24,259 nucleotides of DNA from JAHEEL01 sp039715165 (GTDB taxonomy: Bacteria > Actinomycetota > Acidimicrobiia > Spongiisociales > UBA5794). Location: NCBI GenBank assembly GCA_039715165.1, contig JBDLHX010000031.1:1-24259 (forward strand), in the 5' to 3' direction. Below the pieces are notes generated by a model. That model was not told the DNA's origin. It was given only the letters and a program-made list of their open reading frames with translations, and did not search any database. Of the stretch, positions 6,898 through 13,864 are shown in pieces. Made by a program: the position numbers and the translations under genes. How positions within the stretch are numbered: the stretch's first letter is position 1; each line of letters begins with the position of its first letter.

Positions 6898-8249
6898 CAG
6901 CCTTCGACCCGACGACCCAGTTGCGGCCCGTTGAGCCGCCGCGAGCCGCTACATACATTCTGCCACTCGCAGTTGGCATCGTCGCGACCGGCATCGCTGG
7001 ATGGGCGGGGCCGGTTGGGCCGCTTTGGGGCATCCTCGTCGGGCTCATCACGTTCGGCGTGTTCGCCTGGAGCGGCATCACCCGCCACTGGATCGACGCC
7101 GTCATCCTCGTCATCGCCGGGATCGTCGGACTCTCCTTCTTCGACGCGATGCTTGCCGGACGCACCGGCCCGATCGACTTCAAGCTCTCCCTCATCGCTG
7201 CCCTCGGATGGCTCGTCTACGGCGCCACGACGGGATTCGTCGTCTATCGCCACAGCCCCGGGTTCCGCCCCAGCATCATCGGACTCCAGGCCCTCGCCTG
7301 GGGCACCGGAGCAACACTGGTGCTCTTCACCGGAACCACACTCGGGGTGCTCGATGCCCTCAACGCAGGCGAGATTGCAGCCGGTGAGATCGAGTTGCTC
7401 ACCATCGCCCTCTTCGTCGTCACCGGCATGGCCGCCGCATCCGCGGGTCTCGGCGCCAACCTCGCCTTCGCGACGGGCCTCACTTCCCTCTTCGCCGGCG
7501 GCCTCGTCCTCGTCCTCACAGTCGTCGCGTACAAGGAGATCGGTTTCTCGACAGCGGCGATCGCAACACAGCTGAGCCGCGTCGGCGAGATTGCAGACGA
7601 CTTCTGGCCGCCCGTCTGGAAGTGGCCGAAGAGCCTCGGCCAGCCTGAGACGTTCAACATCGTGGAGCCGTTCATCGAAACGCTCCAGATCGCCATCATC
7701 GGCGCCGTCACCGGCAACCTCCTGGCGCTGCCGCTCGCCTTCTACGCATCCCGAATCACGGCACCATCAAGCCTCTGGTACCGGATGGCAAAGGCGTTCC
7801 TCAACGTCTTCCGCACGATCCCCGACCTCGTCTGGGCCATCTTCTTCGCAGTGGCCGTCGGCTTCGGCCCCTTCGCCGGCGCCCTCGCCATGATCATGTT
7901 CTCCCTGGCGATCCAGGCGAAGCTGCTCTCTGAAACGGTCGATGCCATCGAGATCGGCCCACTCGAAGCTGGTCGCGCCGCCGGAGCGACGCACACGCAG
8001 GTGATCCAGCACGCCGCATTCCCACAGGTTCGTCCCAACTACGTCGCCTACTCGCTCTACATCTTCGAGCTGAACATTCGCGCGTCGGTCGTCATCGGCA
8101 TCGTTGGTGCAGGTGGTATTGGACGGCTCCTCGATGAGCGCCGCAGCTTCTTCCAATGGGATCAAGTAATGGCGATCGTGCTCGTGATCTTTGTCGCGGT
8201 CCTTCTCATCGAGGCCGTATCCATCTGGGCGCGAAGGAGGCTCGTATGA
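6894..8249 (+). CDS. phnE: Phosphonate/phosphite-type ABC permease with long N-terminal membrane extension
   Basis: The last ~210 of 451 residues form an ordinary PhnE permease domain. It begins near IVEPFIETLQIAIIGAVTGN and includes FRTIPDLVWAIFF. The cytoplasmic coupling loop EAGRAAGATHTQVIQHAAFP and the INIRASVVIGIVGAGGIG-like stretch follow. The first ~230 residues are additional: about six or seven hydrophobic segments with no coupling loop and no PhnE motifs, not a second permease domain as seen in fused PhnE proteins. Most PhnE proteins are around 260-300 residues, so the extension is unusual. The GTG at 6894 overlaps the phnC stop and there is no better internal start in the coupled position. 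Its stop overlaps the next phnE ATG. Confidence 0.88.
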   Translation: MTAFDPTTQLRPVEPPRAATYILPLAVGIVATGIAGWAGPVGPLWGILVGLITFGVFAWSGITRHWIDAVILVIAGIVGLSFFDAMLAGRTGPIDFKLSLIAALGWLVYGATTGFVVYRHSPGFRPSIIGLQALAWGTGATLVLFTGTTLGVLDALNAGEIAAGEIELLTIALFVVTGMAAASAGLGANLAFATGLTSLFAGGLVLVLTVVAYKEIGFSTAAIATQLSRVGEIADDFWPPVWKWPKSLGQPETFNIVEPFIETLQIAIIGAVTGNLLALPLAFYASRITAPSSLWYRMAKAFLNVFRTIPDLVWAIFFAVAVGFGPFAGALAMIMFSLAIQAKLLSETVDAIEIGPLEAGRAAGATHTQVIQHAAFPQVRPNYVAYSLYIFELNIRASVVIGIVGAGGIGRLLDERRSFFQWDQVMAIVLVIFVAVLLIEAVSIWARRRLV

Positions 8250-9151
8250 CGGTGCCGGATCTCGCCCCCGATCAGATCTCCGACGAACCCCGCCCGAAAG
8301 AGCCGCTGGCTCCCAAGATCATTCGCTGGGTCGTGGGAGTTGCGATCGTCGTGCCATTCATCTGGGCAGCCGCTGGCCTCAACGTCTCGGCGGAGCACAT
8401 CTACCGGGCACCAGGCGAAGTTTGGACCCTGCTGACCGGCATGTTCCCGCCCAACTTCGAGGACAGCGGCCGCATCGTCTCAAAGCTCCTCGAATCGATC
8501 TACATCGCGTGGATCGGAACGATGATGGGCGCCATCTTCTCGTTCCCCCTCAGCTTCATGGCCGCCACGAATGTGGCGCCTCGCTGGATGACGATCCCGA
8601 CGCGCGGTTTCCTCTCCGGCATCCGGGCCTTCCCGGAGCTGATCCTCGCGATCATCTTCATCGTTCCCTTCGGCCTCGGGGCCTTCACCGGAGCGCTCGC
8701 CATCGGCATCCACTCCATCGGGACGCTCGGCAAGCTCTCCTCGGAGGTCATCGAGGGCGTCGACGATGGGCCGATCGAGGCCATCGGTTCAGCCGGCGGA
8801 ACTCTTGCTCTCCAGATGCGGTACGGCATCGTTCCCCAGGCGATGCCGACGATCGTCGCCTATTGGCTCTACCGGTTCGAGATCAACATCCGTGCTTCCG
8901 CGGTTCTCGGCCTCGTGGGCGCCGGAGGCATTGGATCCGAGATCGTCAATCGTCTCCGGTTCAGGGCCGACTGGCCGAAGGCAGGCGCTGCGCTCCTCGC
9001 CACGATCGCCGTCGTCCTCCTGGTCGACACCGCATCGTCGGCAATCCGGCGGCGGATCATCACCGGCCAGCCGACGAAGAGCGTTCTCTCGAAGACCATG
9101 GTTGCCCTCACCGGCGCCGGACGTCCTCCGAGCACCGAGCTCGCGGAGTAG
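8246..9151 (+). CDS. phnE: Phosphonate/phosphite-type ABC permease, second subunit
   Basis: This 301-residue permease is the partner of the preceding PhnE. A short polar N-terminus is followed by a helix near VVGVAIVVPFIWAAAGL and the PhnE core. The core includes IRAFPELILAIIF, the coupling loop EAIGSAGGTLALQMRYGIVP and RFEINIRASAVLGLVGAGG. The ATG at 8246 overlaps the upstream stop as ATGA and is preceded by an excellent AAGGAGG at 8234-8240. The two permeases probably form a heterodimer across the membrane. The dGTPase-like gene begins two bases after the stop, suggesting the same transcript. Confidence 0.92.
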   Translation: MTVPDLAPDQISDEPRPKEPLAPKIIRWVVGVAIVVPFIWAAAGLNVSAEHIYRAPGEVWTLLTGMFPPNFEDSGRIVSKLLESIYIAWIGTMMGAIFSFPLSFMAATNVAPRWMTIPTRGFLSGIRAFPELILAIIFIVPFGLGAFTGALAIGIHSIGTLGKLSSEVIEGVDDGPIEAIGSAGGTLALQMRYGIVPQAMPTIVAYWLYRFEINIRASAVLGLVGAGGIGSEIVNRLRFRADWPKAGAALLATIAVVLLVDTASSAIRRRIITGQPTKSVLSKTMVALTGAGRPPSTELAE

Positions 9152-9153
9152 TC

Positions 9154-10152
9154 GTGTCGTCCTTCCGCCTCCGGGATCGCGAGGCGGCGGAGCGGCTGGA
9201 AGAAGACCGCCTCGCCCCTGGAGCCACGCTGTCGACCGCCGCCGCCGAACGCGCCGTGCCTGAAGATCCGGACCCGTGGCGGACGTGCTTCGAACGCGAC
9301 CACGACCGGATCCTGCATTCGAAGGCGTTCCGACGGCTGAAGCACAAGACACAGGTGTTCATGAACCCTGAGGGCGACCACTACGTCACCCGGCTCACGC
9401 ACACACTCCAGGTCACGCAGGTGGGTGGATCCATCGCGCGGACGCTCAGTCTCAACGAAGCGCTCACCGAGGCCATCTGCCTCGGGCACGACGCCGGCCA
9501 CTCGCCATTTGGTCACACCGGTGAGGACGCGCTCAGCGAATTCGTCGACGGCGAATGGCGCCACTCAGACCAGTCGGTCCGGATCTTCACGGTGCTCGAA
9601 CCGCTCAACCTCACGGCCGAGGTCCTCGATGGAATCAGGGCCCACCCGTGGAAGGTGGAGACGCCGGCCAGCACCCATGAGGGAAACATCGTGCGGTTTG
9701 CCGACCGGATCGCCTACCTCGCCCACGACGCGCTCGATGCGCTCCGAGCCGGGGTGCTCCGTTCCGACGCGTTCCCGGCCACGGTCCTCGACACGCTCGG
9801 GGAACCGGGTCGTGACTGGATCGCAACCATGGTCCGATCCGTCATCGAAACTTCCCTCGAACGCGACGAGATCGCCATGGACGACCACACGCTCGACGTC
9901 ATGCTCGAGTTGCGGAACTTCATGTTCGAACGGGTGTACCTGCGACCAGAGGTCGAGCCGCAACGGCGGCGGGCCAGGGAGATCATCCGCAACCTCGTCG
10001 AGTACTACTCGGCACACCCGGCGGAGATCCCTGAGACGTACCGGCATGACGATGCGGATACGCTCACCCAGGTGATCGATTTCGTCGCCGGCATGACCGA
10101 CCGGTACGCGATCAGCCGCCACGACGAACTGTTCAGGCCCCAGCTGTTCTAA
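9154..10152 (+). CDS. dgt: dGTPase-like HD-domain deoxynucleoside triphosphate triphosphohydrolase
   Basis: The 332-residue protein has the dGTPase family signature HSKAFRRLKHKTQVF (about 55-69). The metal-binding HD elements are at RLTHTLQV (H83), the paired His-Asp in LGHDAGHSPFGHTGE (about 110-124), and an aspartate in RFADRIAYLAHD. The length matches the short bacterial form that splits dNTPs into deoxynucleosides and tripolyphosphate. I chose the GTG at 9154, which has GGAG upstream; the open frame runs back to 8191 only as a shadow of phnE. It probably shares the phn transcript. Its 3' end is 13 bp from the convergent peptidase gene. In many actinobacteria dnaG follows this gene, but not here. 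Confidence 0.9.
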   Translation: MSSFRLRDREAAERLEEDRLAPGATLSTAAAERAVPEDPDPWRTCFERDHDRILHSKAFRRLKHKTQVFMNPEGDHYVTRLTHTLQVTQVGGSIARTLSLNEALTEAICLGHDAGHSPFGHTGEDALSEFVDGEWRHSDQSVRIFTVLEPLNLTAEVLDGIRAHPWKVETPASTHEGNIVRFADRIAYLAHDALDALRAGVLRSDAFPATVLDTLGEPGRDWIATMVRSVIETSLERDEIAMDDHTLDVMLELRNFMFERVYLRPEVEPQRRRAREIIRNLVEYYSAHPAEIPETYRHDDADTLTQVIDFVAGMTDRYAISRHDELFRPQLF

Positions 10153-10165
10153 GGCGACAGGCGCT

Positions 10166-11287
10166 CTAACAGGCTTGGCGGACCGTGGGGTACGGGTTCA
10201 CGTAGCCGCCACCGATCGGGCCCATGCCGAAGTGGAGGTGGACCACCGAGGCGTTCCCGGTTGCTCCCATGTAGCCGACGACCTGGCCCTTCGCGACCCT
10301 GTCGCCGTTGCTGAGACCTGCCGGGTATCCGCTGAGGTGGGCGTAGTAGTAGAAGATCCCGTCATCGCCGTAGACGTAGACCTGACGGCCGCCGGCCGAG
10401 TGCCAGTTGAGACGGACTTTTCCGGACTGCATGGCGATGAGCTTCTGCCCCATCGACCCGGACATGTCGACGCCCTTGTGGGTCCGCCCGCCCGGCCGCG
10501 GAGCGCCCCACGTGTCCACGAAGTAGGTCCTGCCGGCAACCGGACACACGAGACCCTTGGTCGCCGAAGCCGGCAGCCCTGCGGCTCCGCCACCGGCGGC
10601 TGCCCTCCGCGCCGCGTCCTCGGCCGCCTTGCGCTTGAGTTCGGCCTGGTACTTGGCGTAGACGTCCTTGTACTTGCTCTCCGCCTCTGCGAAGACGCGG
10701 TCGGCCTTCTCCTGCGCAACCGAGAGCTCCTCGACGACCACCACCTGCTTCTCTTCGAGAACCTCGACATCGGCGCGCTTCACGGCAACCTCGGCCTTGA
10801 GCCGGTCGTTCTCCCTGTTGACGGCAGCAAGGAGATCGAGCGACGCTAGATCGCGTGCGGCGGCGCTGCCGATGAGGCTCTGGCTCGTGAGGAGGTCTTG
10901 GATCGATCCTGCGGTGAAGGCCGCCGTGACGAGGCCCGCGCCCGAGTTCGTGTAGGCCTCAACGACCACTTCTTGGGCGCTCGCCCGGAGGTCGATGACT
11001 CGCTGATCGAACTCCTCGATCTTGCGGTCGAGCCTCGAGATGGTGTAGCTGAGATCCTGGAGCTCCATCTCGATCGCCTCGAGGTCCGAGATGGCCCAGC
11101 CGACGGCTTCGTTAGCCTCGACGAGCTCGCGGTAGGCGCGCTCCTTGGCCTCCTCCGCGTTCTCGACGGACTTCTTCGACTGCGCGCCGGCAGGCACCGG
11201 GGCGAGAGCCATGAGTGCGAGGAGGAGCAGAATGATGAGCGGCGTGATCCGCTTCGAAACGACCATGCGACGGGTCAGGCTAGGCAT
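10166..11287 (-). CDS. Secreted M23-family peptidase with coiled-coil region
   Basis: The 373-residue protein has a basic N-terminus, a hydrophobic signal segment (ILLLLALMALAPVPAGA) and a long coiled coil rich in Glu, Lys and Ala. A flexible Ala/Gly linker leads to a C-terminal LytM/M23 domain. All metal-site residues are present: H270 and D274 in THKGVDM, H317 in YYYAH, and H350/H352 in VHLHFG. It is therefore probably an active endopeptidase on peptidoglycan cross-bridges, involved in wall turnover or division, with the coiled coil regulating it. I used the ATG at 11287. The ATG at 11266 is a serious alternative: it gives a tighter signal peptide and lies 10 nt after TAGCCT. The frame is open to 11422 but the extra residues do not look like a signal peptide. 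Confidence 0.88.
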   Translation of the reverse strand: MPSLTRRMVVSKRITPLIILLLLALMALAPVPAGAQSKKSVENAEEAKERAYRELVEANEAVGWAISDLEAIEMELQDLSYTISRLDRKIEEFDQRVIDLRASAQEVVVEAYTNSGAGLVTAAFTAGSIQDLLTSQSLIGSAAARDLASLDLLAAVNRENDRLKAEVAVKRADVEVLEEKQVVVVEELSVAQEKADRVFAEAESKYKDVYAKYQAELKRKAAEDAARRAAAGGGAAGLPASATKGLVCPVAGRTYFVDTWGAPRPGGRTHKGVDMSGSMGQKLIAMQSGKVRLNWHSAGGRQVYVYGDDGIFYYYAHLSGYPAGLSNGDRVAKGQVVGYMGATGNASVVHLHFGMGPIGGGYVNPYPTVRQAC

Positions 11288-11382
11288 GGGACCCCAGTAG
11301 TCGCCAAACGAGACAGGGCGCCAAGCGGTGTTTTCGCGACCTCTCGAGACCTTTGGCGGATCCGGTGAAGAGGAGCGCCCGG

Positions 11383-11428
11383 TACGCTTGGTTTGATGCA
11401 GCGAGAAGCTCCATATGGCCACCGGTAA
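11383..11428 (+). promoter_or_regulatory. TACGCT -10 box followed by a possible leaderless 10-codon upstream ORF
   Basis: TACGCT (11383-11388) is followed by exactly seven bases and an ATG at 11396. That ATG opens a mini-ORF of ten codons ending in TAA at 11426-11428. The mini-ORF overlaps, in another frame, the ATG at 11415 of the membrane protein gene. The spacing matches leaderless starts elsewhere in the window. Ribosomes ending the mini-ORF would finish 11 bases past the downstream ATG, so it may couple or repress that gene. Confidence 0.35.
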
Positions 11429-11828
11429 CGTCTCGTTCGCGCCGCGGAGGAGAACCGTTGCACGAACCCCGGCGGGTCTTGTCGCGCTCTCCTACCCGAT
11501 CCTCATGGTCGTCCTGGCGGTCAGCGTCGGATCACGCCACGGCGGTGATCTGCAGGACTTCGCACTGAGCTTCGTGGCTGCGGTGATGATCGTCATAGCG
11601 ATGCCAACGACGTGGTTCATGTCCTTCGAATTCGTCGACGTCTCGAGGACGACGGTCCTGGTCTTCGGTGTTCTCACGAGCTTCCCGCTCTGGTACGTGC
11701 TCGGGACGGCTCTCGCTGTGCGCTCGGAGACGTGGGGCCAATGGTTCCGTCGCTATGTGACGGTCACCCTCCTGTGGACGCTGGCGAACCTGCTGATTCT
11801 GTCTGTCGTAGCGGCGCTGACGAACTGA
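11415..11828 (+). CDS. Small integral membrane protein of unknown function
   Basis: The 137-residue product is mostly four hydrophobic helices: around ALSYPILMVVLAVSVG, FALSFVAAVMIVIAMP, VLVFGVLTSFPLWYVLG, and the C-terminal TLLWTLANLLILSVVAAL. Short charged loops separate them. I see no motif that assigns a function. The ATG at 11415 is the first start after an in-frame stop at 11394, so no longer product is possible from ATG or GTG. The ribosome binding site is poor; see the upstream mini-ORF. It diverges from the M23 peptidase gene and is followed by the repeat-filled stretch. Confidence 0.65.
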   Translation: MATGNVSFAPRRRTVARTPAGLVALSYPILMVVLAVSVGSRHGGDLQDFALSFVAAVMIVIAMPTTWFMSFEFVDVSRTTVLVFGVLTSFPLWYVLGTALAVRSETWGQWFRRYVTVTLLWTLANLLILSVVAALTN

Positions 11829-11937
11829 CCATCGCCAACAACCGACGCCGCGCAAGGCCTCATCGCCGCGTCCCCCCCGGCAGCCTCAATCCACGGTTGC
11901 TGAAAGGTGATGAGCTGCGTGGCGCAGACCGGACTTC

Positions 11938-12080
11938 GCCTCCACCACGGAGTGGGGGAGGCGCGGACGACGGCCGCCAGGCCGGCGACAGCGGAGGGGG
12001 CCGCTATGAGAACGGCGGCCTCGCGGCTGCCCCCTAATGCCCTACCGGGCATCTCCCCCACCTGCAGCCTCAATCCACGG
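11938..12080. repeat. Composite inverted palindromic element
   Basis: A hairpin (GCCTCC at 11938-11943 with GGAGGC at 11957-11962, inner CCAC/GTGG) comes first. A CGGCC/GGCCG hairpin (11971-11975 with 11980-11984) and an AGGGGGC strand (11995-12001) follow. That strand can pair with GCCCCCT at 12029-12035, which opens an inverted half-unit with GCCC/GGGC, CTCCCCCAC and GCCTCAATCCACGG. The layout parallels 23902-24080. Confidence 0.55.
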
Positions 12081-12117
12081 ACTCTCAGGCGGGAGCGGAC
12101 GCCTCCCCACAACGCAT

Positions 12118-12179
12118 GTCCCCCCGGACCGAAGGGACGGGGGGACGCGCCCGAGCTGATGCTCGGGCGCAGGGGGGAC
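12118..12179 (+). repeat. Dispersed palindromic element (copy 2)
   Basis: Modules in order: GTCCCCCC (12118-12125), spacer, GGGGGGAC (12139-12146), GCG (12147-12149), then a CCCGAG/CTCGGG hairpin (12150-12155 with 12162-12167). CGC (12168-12170) and AGGGGGGAC (12171-12179) complete it. The arms match the dnaX copy and the copy at 23902, while the hairpin B bases differ and keep pairing, a sign of selection or copying of structure. Confidence 0.8.
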
Positions 12180-12221
12180 GGTTCCACCCGCGAGCAACGC
12201 ACACCACAAGGGATCCTGTCC

Positions 12222-12303
12222 CACATCAAGGTCCCCCAAACCTGCACCGCCCCTCTCTGCCCTACCGGGCATCTCCCCCGCCTTGCGGGGGAGAATGTGA
12301 AAG
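12222..12303 (-). repeat. Long dispersed repeat (copy A), inverted relative to 24173-24259
   Basis: Read on the minus strand, this 82-bp block starts with CTTTC and a CTCCCCC/GGGGGAG hairpin. It continues with GGGGGAGATG, a GCCC/GGGC hairpin, CGGTGCAGGTTTGGGGG and GATGTG. Every part recurs in the same order at 24173-24259. Between the shared arms the loop and spacer lengths differ by a few bases. Confidence 0.75.
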
Positions 12304-12439
12304 AGCGCACCTCGCGGCTTCATCTGAATCGTGACGAGCCGAATCACCGCGAAACCCTGACGTGACCAGGGGAACCGCCGAACTGTGCGCTCACAAACCG
12401 CATATCCAGGCTGCCGGCGGGGGACGGGGAGAGAACGTG

Positions 12440-12847
12440 TCAGGCGATGAACGTGAGCAGCGCTGCGTAGATGGCGGTCAAAGCCGTCATGCCGCCAACC
12501 ATGGTCACGGTGTACGTGCGCAGCTGGTCGCGGATGACGTCCTGGAGGCCGTACATGCGGTCGTCCATGGTCTCGAATCGACGGTCCATTCGGTCGAGCC
12601 TTCCATCGATCTGTTCGAATCGCTGGTCGATCTGTTCGAATCGCTGGTCGATCTGTTCGAATCGGCGGTCGAGCAACTCCTCGAGGCGATCGAACCGGTG
12701 CTCGAGCACGGCGACATCCGCCTTCGTTGCCATTTCGGCACCGGGTTCAGGCGGCAGGTACGTCATGAGTGTCTCGGCGTGCTTGGGGCCGAGCACCTCC
12801 TCGAGACGAGCATACATGGCGCTGCTATCGGAGATGGGGGTGGGCAT
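12440..12847 (-). CDS. Coiled-coil protein with C-terminal membrane anchor
   Basis: The 135-residue protein has a short N-terminal domain around MYARLEEVLGPKHAETLMTYLPP. A central coiled coil of strict heptads, including three near-identical RFEQIDQ-type units, follows. One C-terminal hydrophobic helix (YTVTMVGGMTALTAIYAALLTFIA) would anchor it. Similar small proteins with a LxHLPPxGWxDVATK-like motif before a coiled coil are common in actinobacteria, but I know no established function. AAGGAG lies five bases before the ATG at 12847. The heptads are encoded by a 21-bp tandem repeat. It is flanked by the repeat stretch on one side and the ABC exporter on the other. Confidence 0.8.
   Translation of the reverse strand: MPTPISDSSAMYARLEEVLGPKHAETLMTYLPPEPGAEMATKADVAVLEHRFDRLEELLDRRFEQIDQRFEQIDQRFEQIDGRLDRMDRRFETMDDRMYGLQDVIRDQLRTYTVTMVGGMTALTAIYAALLTFIA
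12608..12670. repeat. Three 21-bp tandem repeats encoding coiled-coil heptads
   Basis: The units 12608-12628 and 12629-12649 are identical and the third (12650-12670) differs by two bases. Each encodes one heptad. The exact identity suggests recent slippage that adds heptads without shifting the frame. Confidence 0.85.
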
Positions 12848-12925
12848 GAGGGCTCCTTTCCGGTCTATGCGATCGTCTCATGCGGGTGTGACGAATTCGC
12901 TTTCCCTGCCGGACGTCCTCGCCCC

Positions 12926-12940
12926 TAGGCTGACTCGCCT
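12926..12940 (+). promoter_or_regulatory. Candidate -10 box for the ABC exporter operon
   Basis: TAGGCT (12926-12931) fits TANNNT and ends nine bases before the ATG at 12941. There is no Shine-Dalgarno sequence, so the mRNA may be leaderless or nearly so. Confidence 0.4.
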
Positions 12941-13864
12941 ATGTCCCCACTGATCGAAGCCACCGGTTTGACGAAGCGGTTCGGCGACTTCACCGCCGTC
13001 GACGCCATCGACTTCGCCGTCGAACAGGGCGAGTCGTTCGGCTTCCTCGGCCCAAACGGGGCGGGTAAAACCTCGACGATGCGCATGATCGGCGCCGTCA
13101 GCCCGATCACCGAGGGAAGCCTCAGCGTCCTCGGTCTCGACCCGGAACGCCAGGGCCCCCAACTCCGATCGCGCCTCGGTGTCGTGCCCCAGGAGGACAA
13201 CCTCGACCAGGAACTCACCGTCTACGACAACCTCATGATGTACGGGCGGTACTTCGACCTGCCCCGAGCCGTCATCAGGGAACGCATCGACGAACTCCTC
13301 GACTTCGTCCAGCTCACCGAGAAGCGCAAGTCGAAAGTCGACGCGCTCTCCGGAGGCATGAAGCGGCGCCTCACCATCGCGCGCGGCCTCATCAACGAGC
13401 CCGACCTCCTCATCCTCGATGAGCCGACGACCGGTCTCGACCCGCAGGCGCGTCACGTCCTCTGGGACCGCCTCTACCGGCTCAAGCAGCAGGGCGTGAC
13501 GCTCATCATCACCACCCACTACATGGATGAGGCCGAGCAGCTCTGTGACCGGCTCGTCGTGATGGACAAGGCAAGGATCGTCGCCGAGGGATCGCCGCTC
13601 TCGCTCATCGAGCAGTACGCGCCGCGCGAGGTTGTCGAAGTGCGGTTCTCGCCCGGCGTACTCGACACGATTGCAGACCGCATCGGGGATCTCGCTCCCC
13701 GGGCCGAGATCCTCGCCGACCGGGCACTGCTGTACACCGACGACGCCGAGTCGACAATCGGGGCCGTGACCGCGGCGGGTCTCGAGCCGGAGACGATCCT
13801 CGCCAGACGCTCGTCGCTCGAGGACGTCTTCCTTCGTCTCACGGGACGCACGCTGGTCGACTGA
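12941..13864 (+). CDS. ABC-2 type exporter ATP-binding protein (DrrA/NodI-like)
   Basis: The 307-residue protein has Walker A GPNGAGKTST (about 38-47), a Q-loop in VVPQEDNLDQELTV and the signature LSGGMKRRLTIARGL. Walker B LLILDEPTTGLDP and a switch histidine in ITTHYMDEAEQLCDR follow. The last ~80 residues form the C-terminal domain usual in DrrA, NodI and CcmA-like ATPases. The motif VVPQEDNLD is typical of the NodI-like branch. It works with the next two genes, which encode membrane subunits. The stop overlaps the next ATG as TGATG. The exported substrate is unknown; family members move drugs, polysaccharides or lipids. Confidence 0.92.
   Translation: MSPLIEATGLTKRFGDFTAVDAIDFAVEQGESFGFLGPNGAGKTSTMRMIGAVSPITEGSLSVLGLDPERQGPQLRSRLGVVPQEDNLDQELTVYDNLMMYGRYFDLPRAVIRERIDELLDFVQLTEKRKSKVDALSGGMKRRLTIARGLINEPDLLILDEPTTGLDPQARHVLWDRLYRLKQQGVTLIITTHYMDEAEQLCDRLVVMDKARIVAEGSPLSLIEQYAPREVVEVRFSPGVLDTIADRIGDLAPRAEILADRALLYTDDAESTIGAVTAAGLEPETILARRSSLEDVFLRLTGRTLVD

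Larger units (their letters stand above)
11829..12439. other. Gene-free stretch filled with palindromic repeats
   Basis: No credible gene is visible on either strand here; the open frames are low-complexity translations of G/C-rich repeats. The stretch contains a composite of inverted palindromes (11938-12080), a full copy of the GTCCCCCC-type element (12118-12179) and a long repeat (12222-12303) found again, inverted, at 24173-24259. GCCTCAATCCACGG occurs at 11883-11896 and 12067-12080. CCTCGCGGCT is also repeated at 12019-12028 and 12310-12319. Confidence 0.75.

Noticed and set aside
8191..9153. N-terminal extension of the dGTPase reading frame
   Set aside because: It overlaps phnE in another frame and its residues are Arg/His/Gly-rich; the family start is at 9154.
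11829..12439. CRISPR array
   Set aside because: The repeats are palindromic, of unequal spacing, in both orientations, with no unique spacers of constant length and no cas genes.
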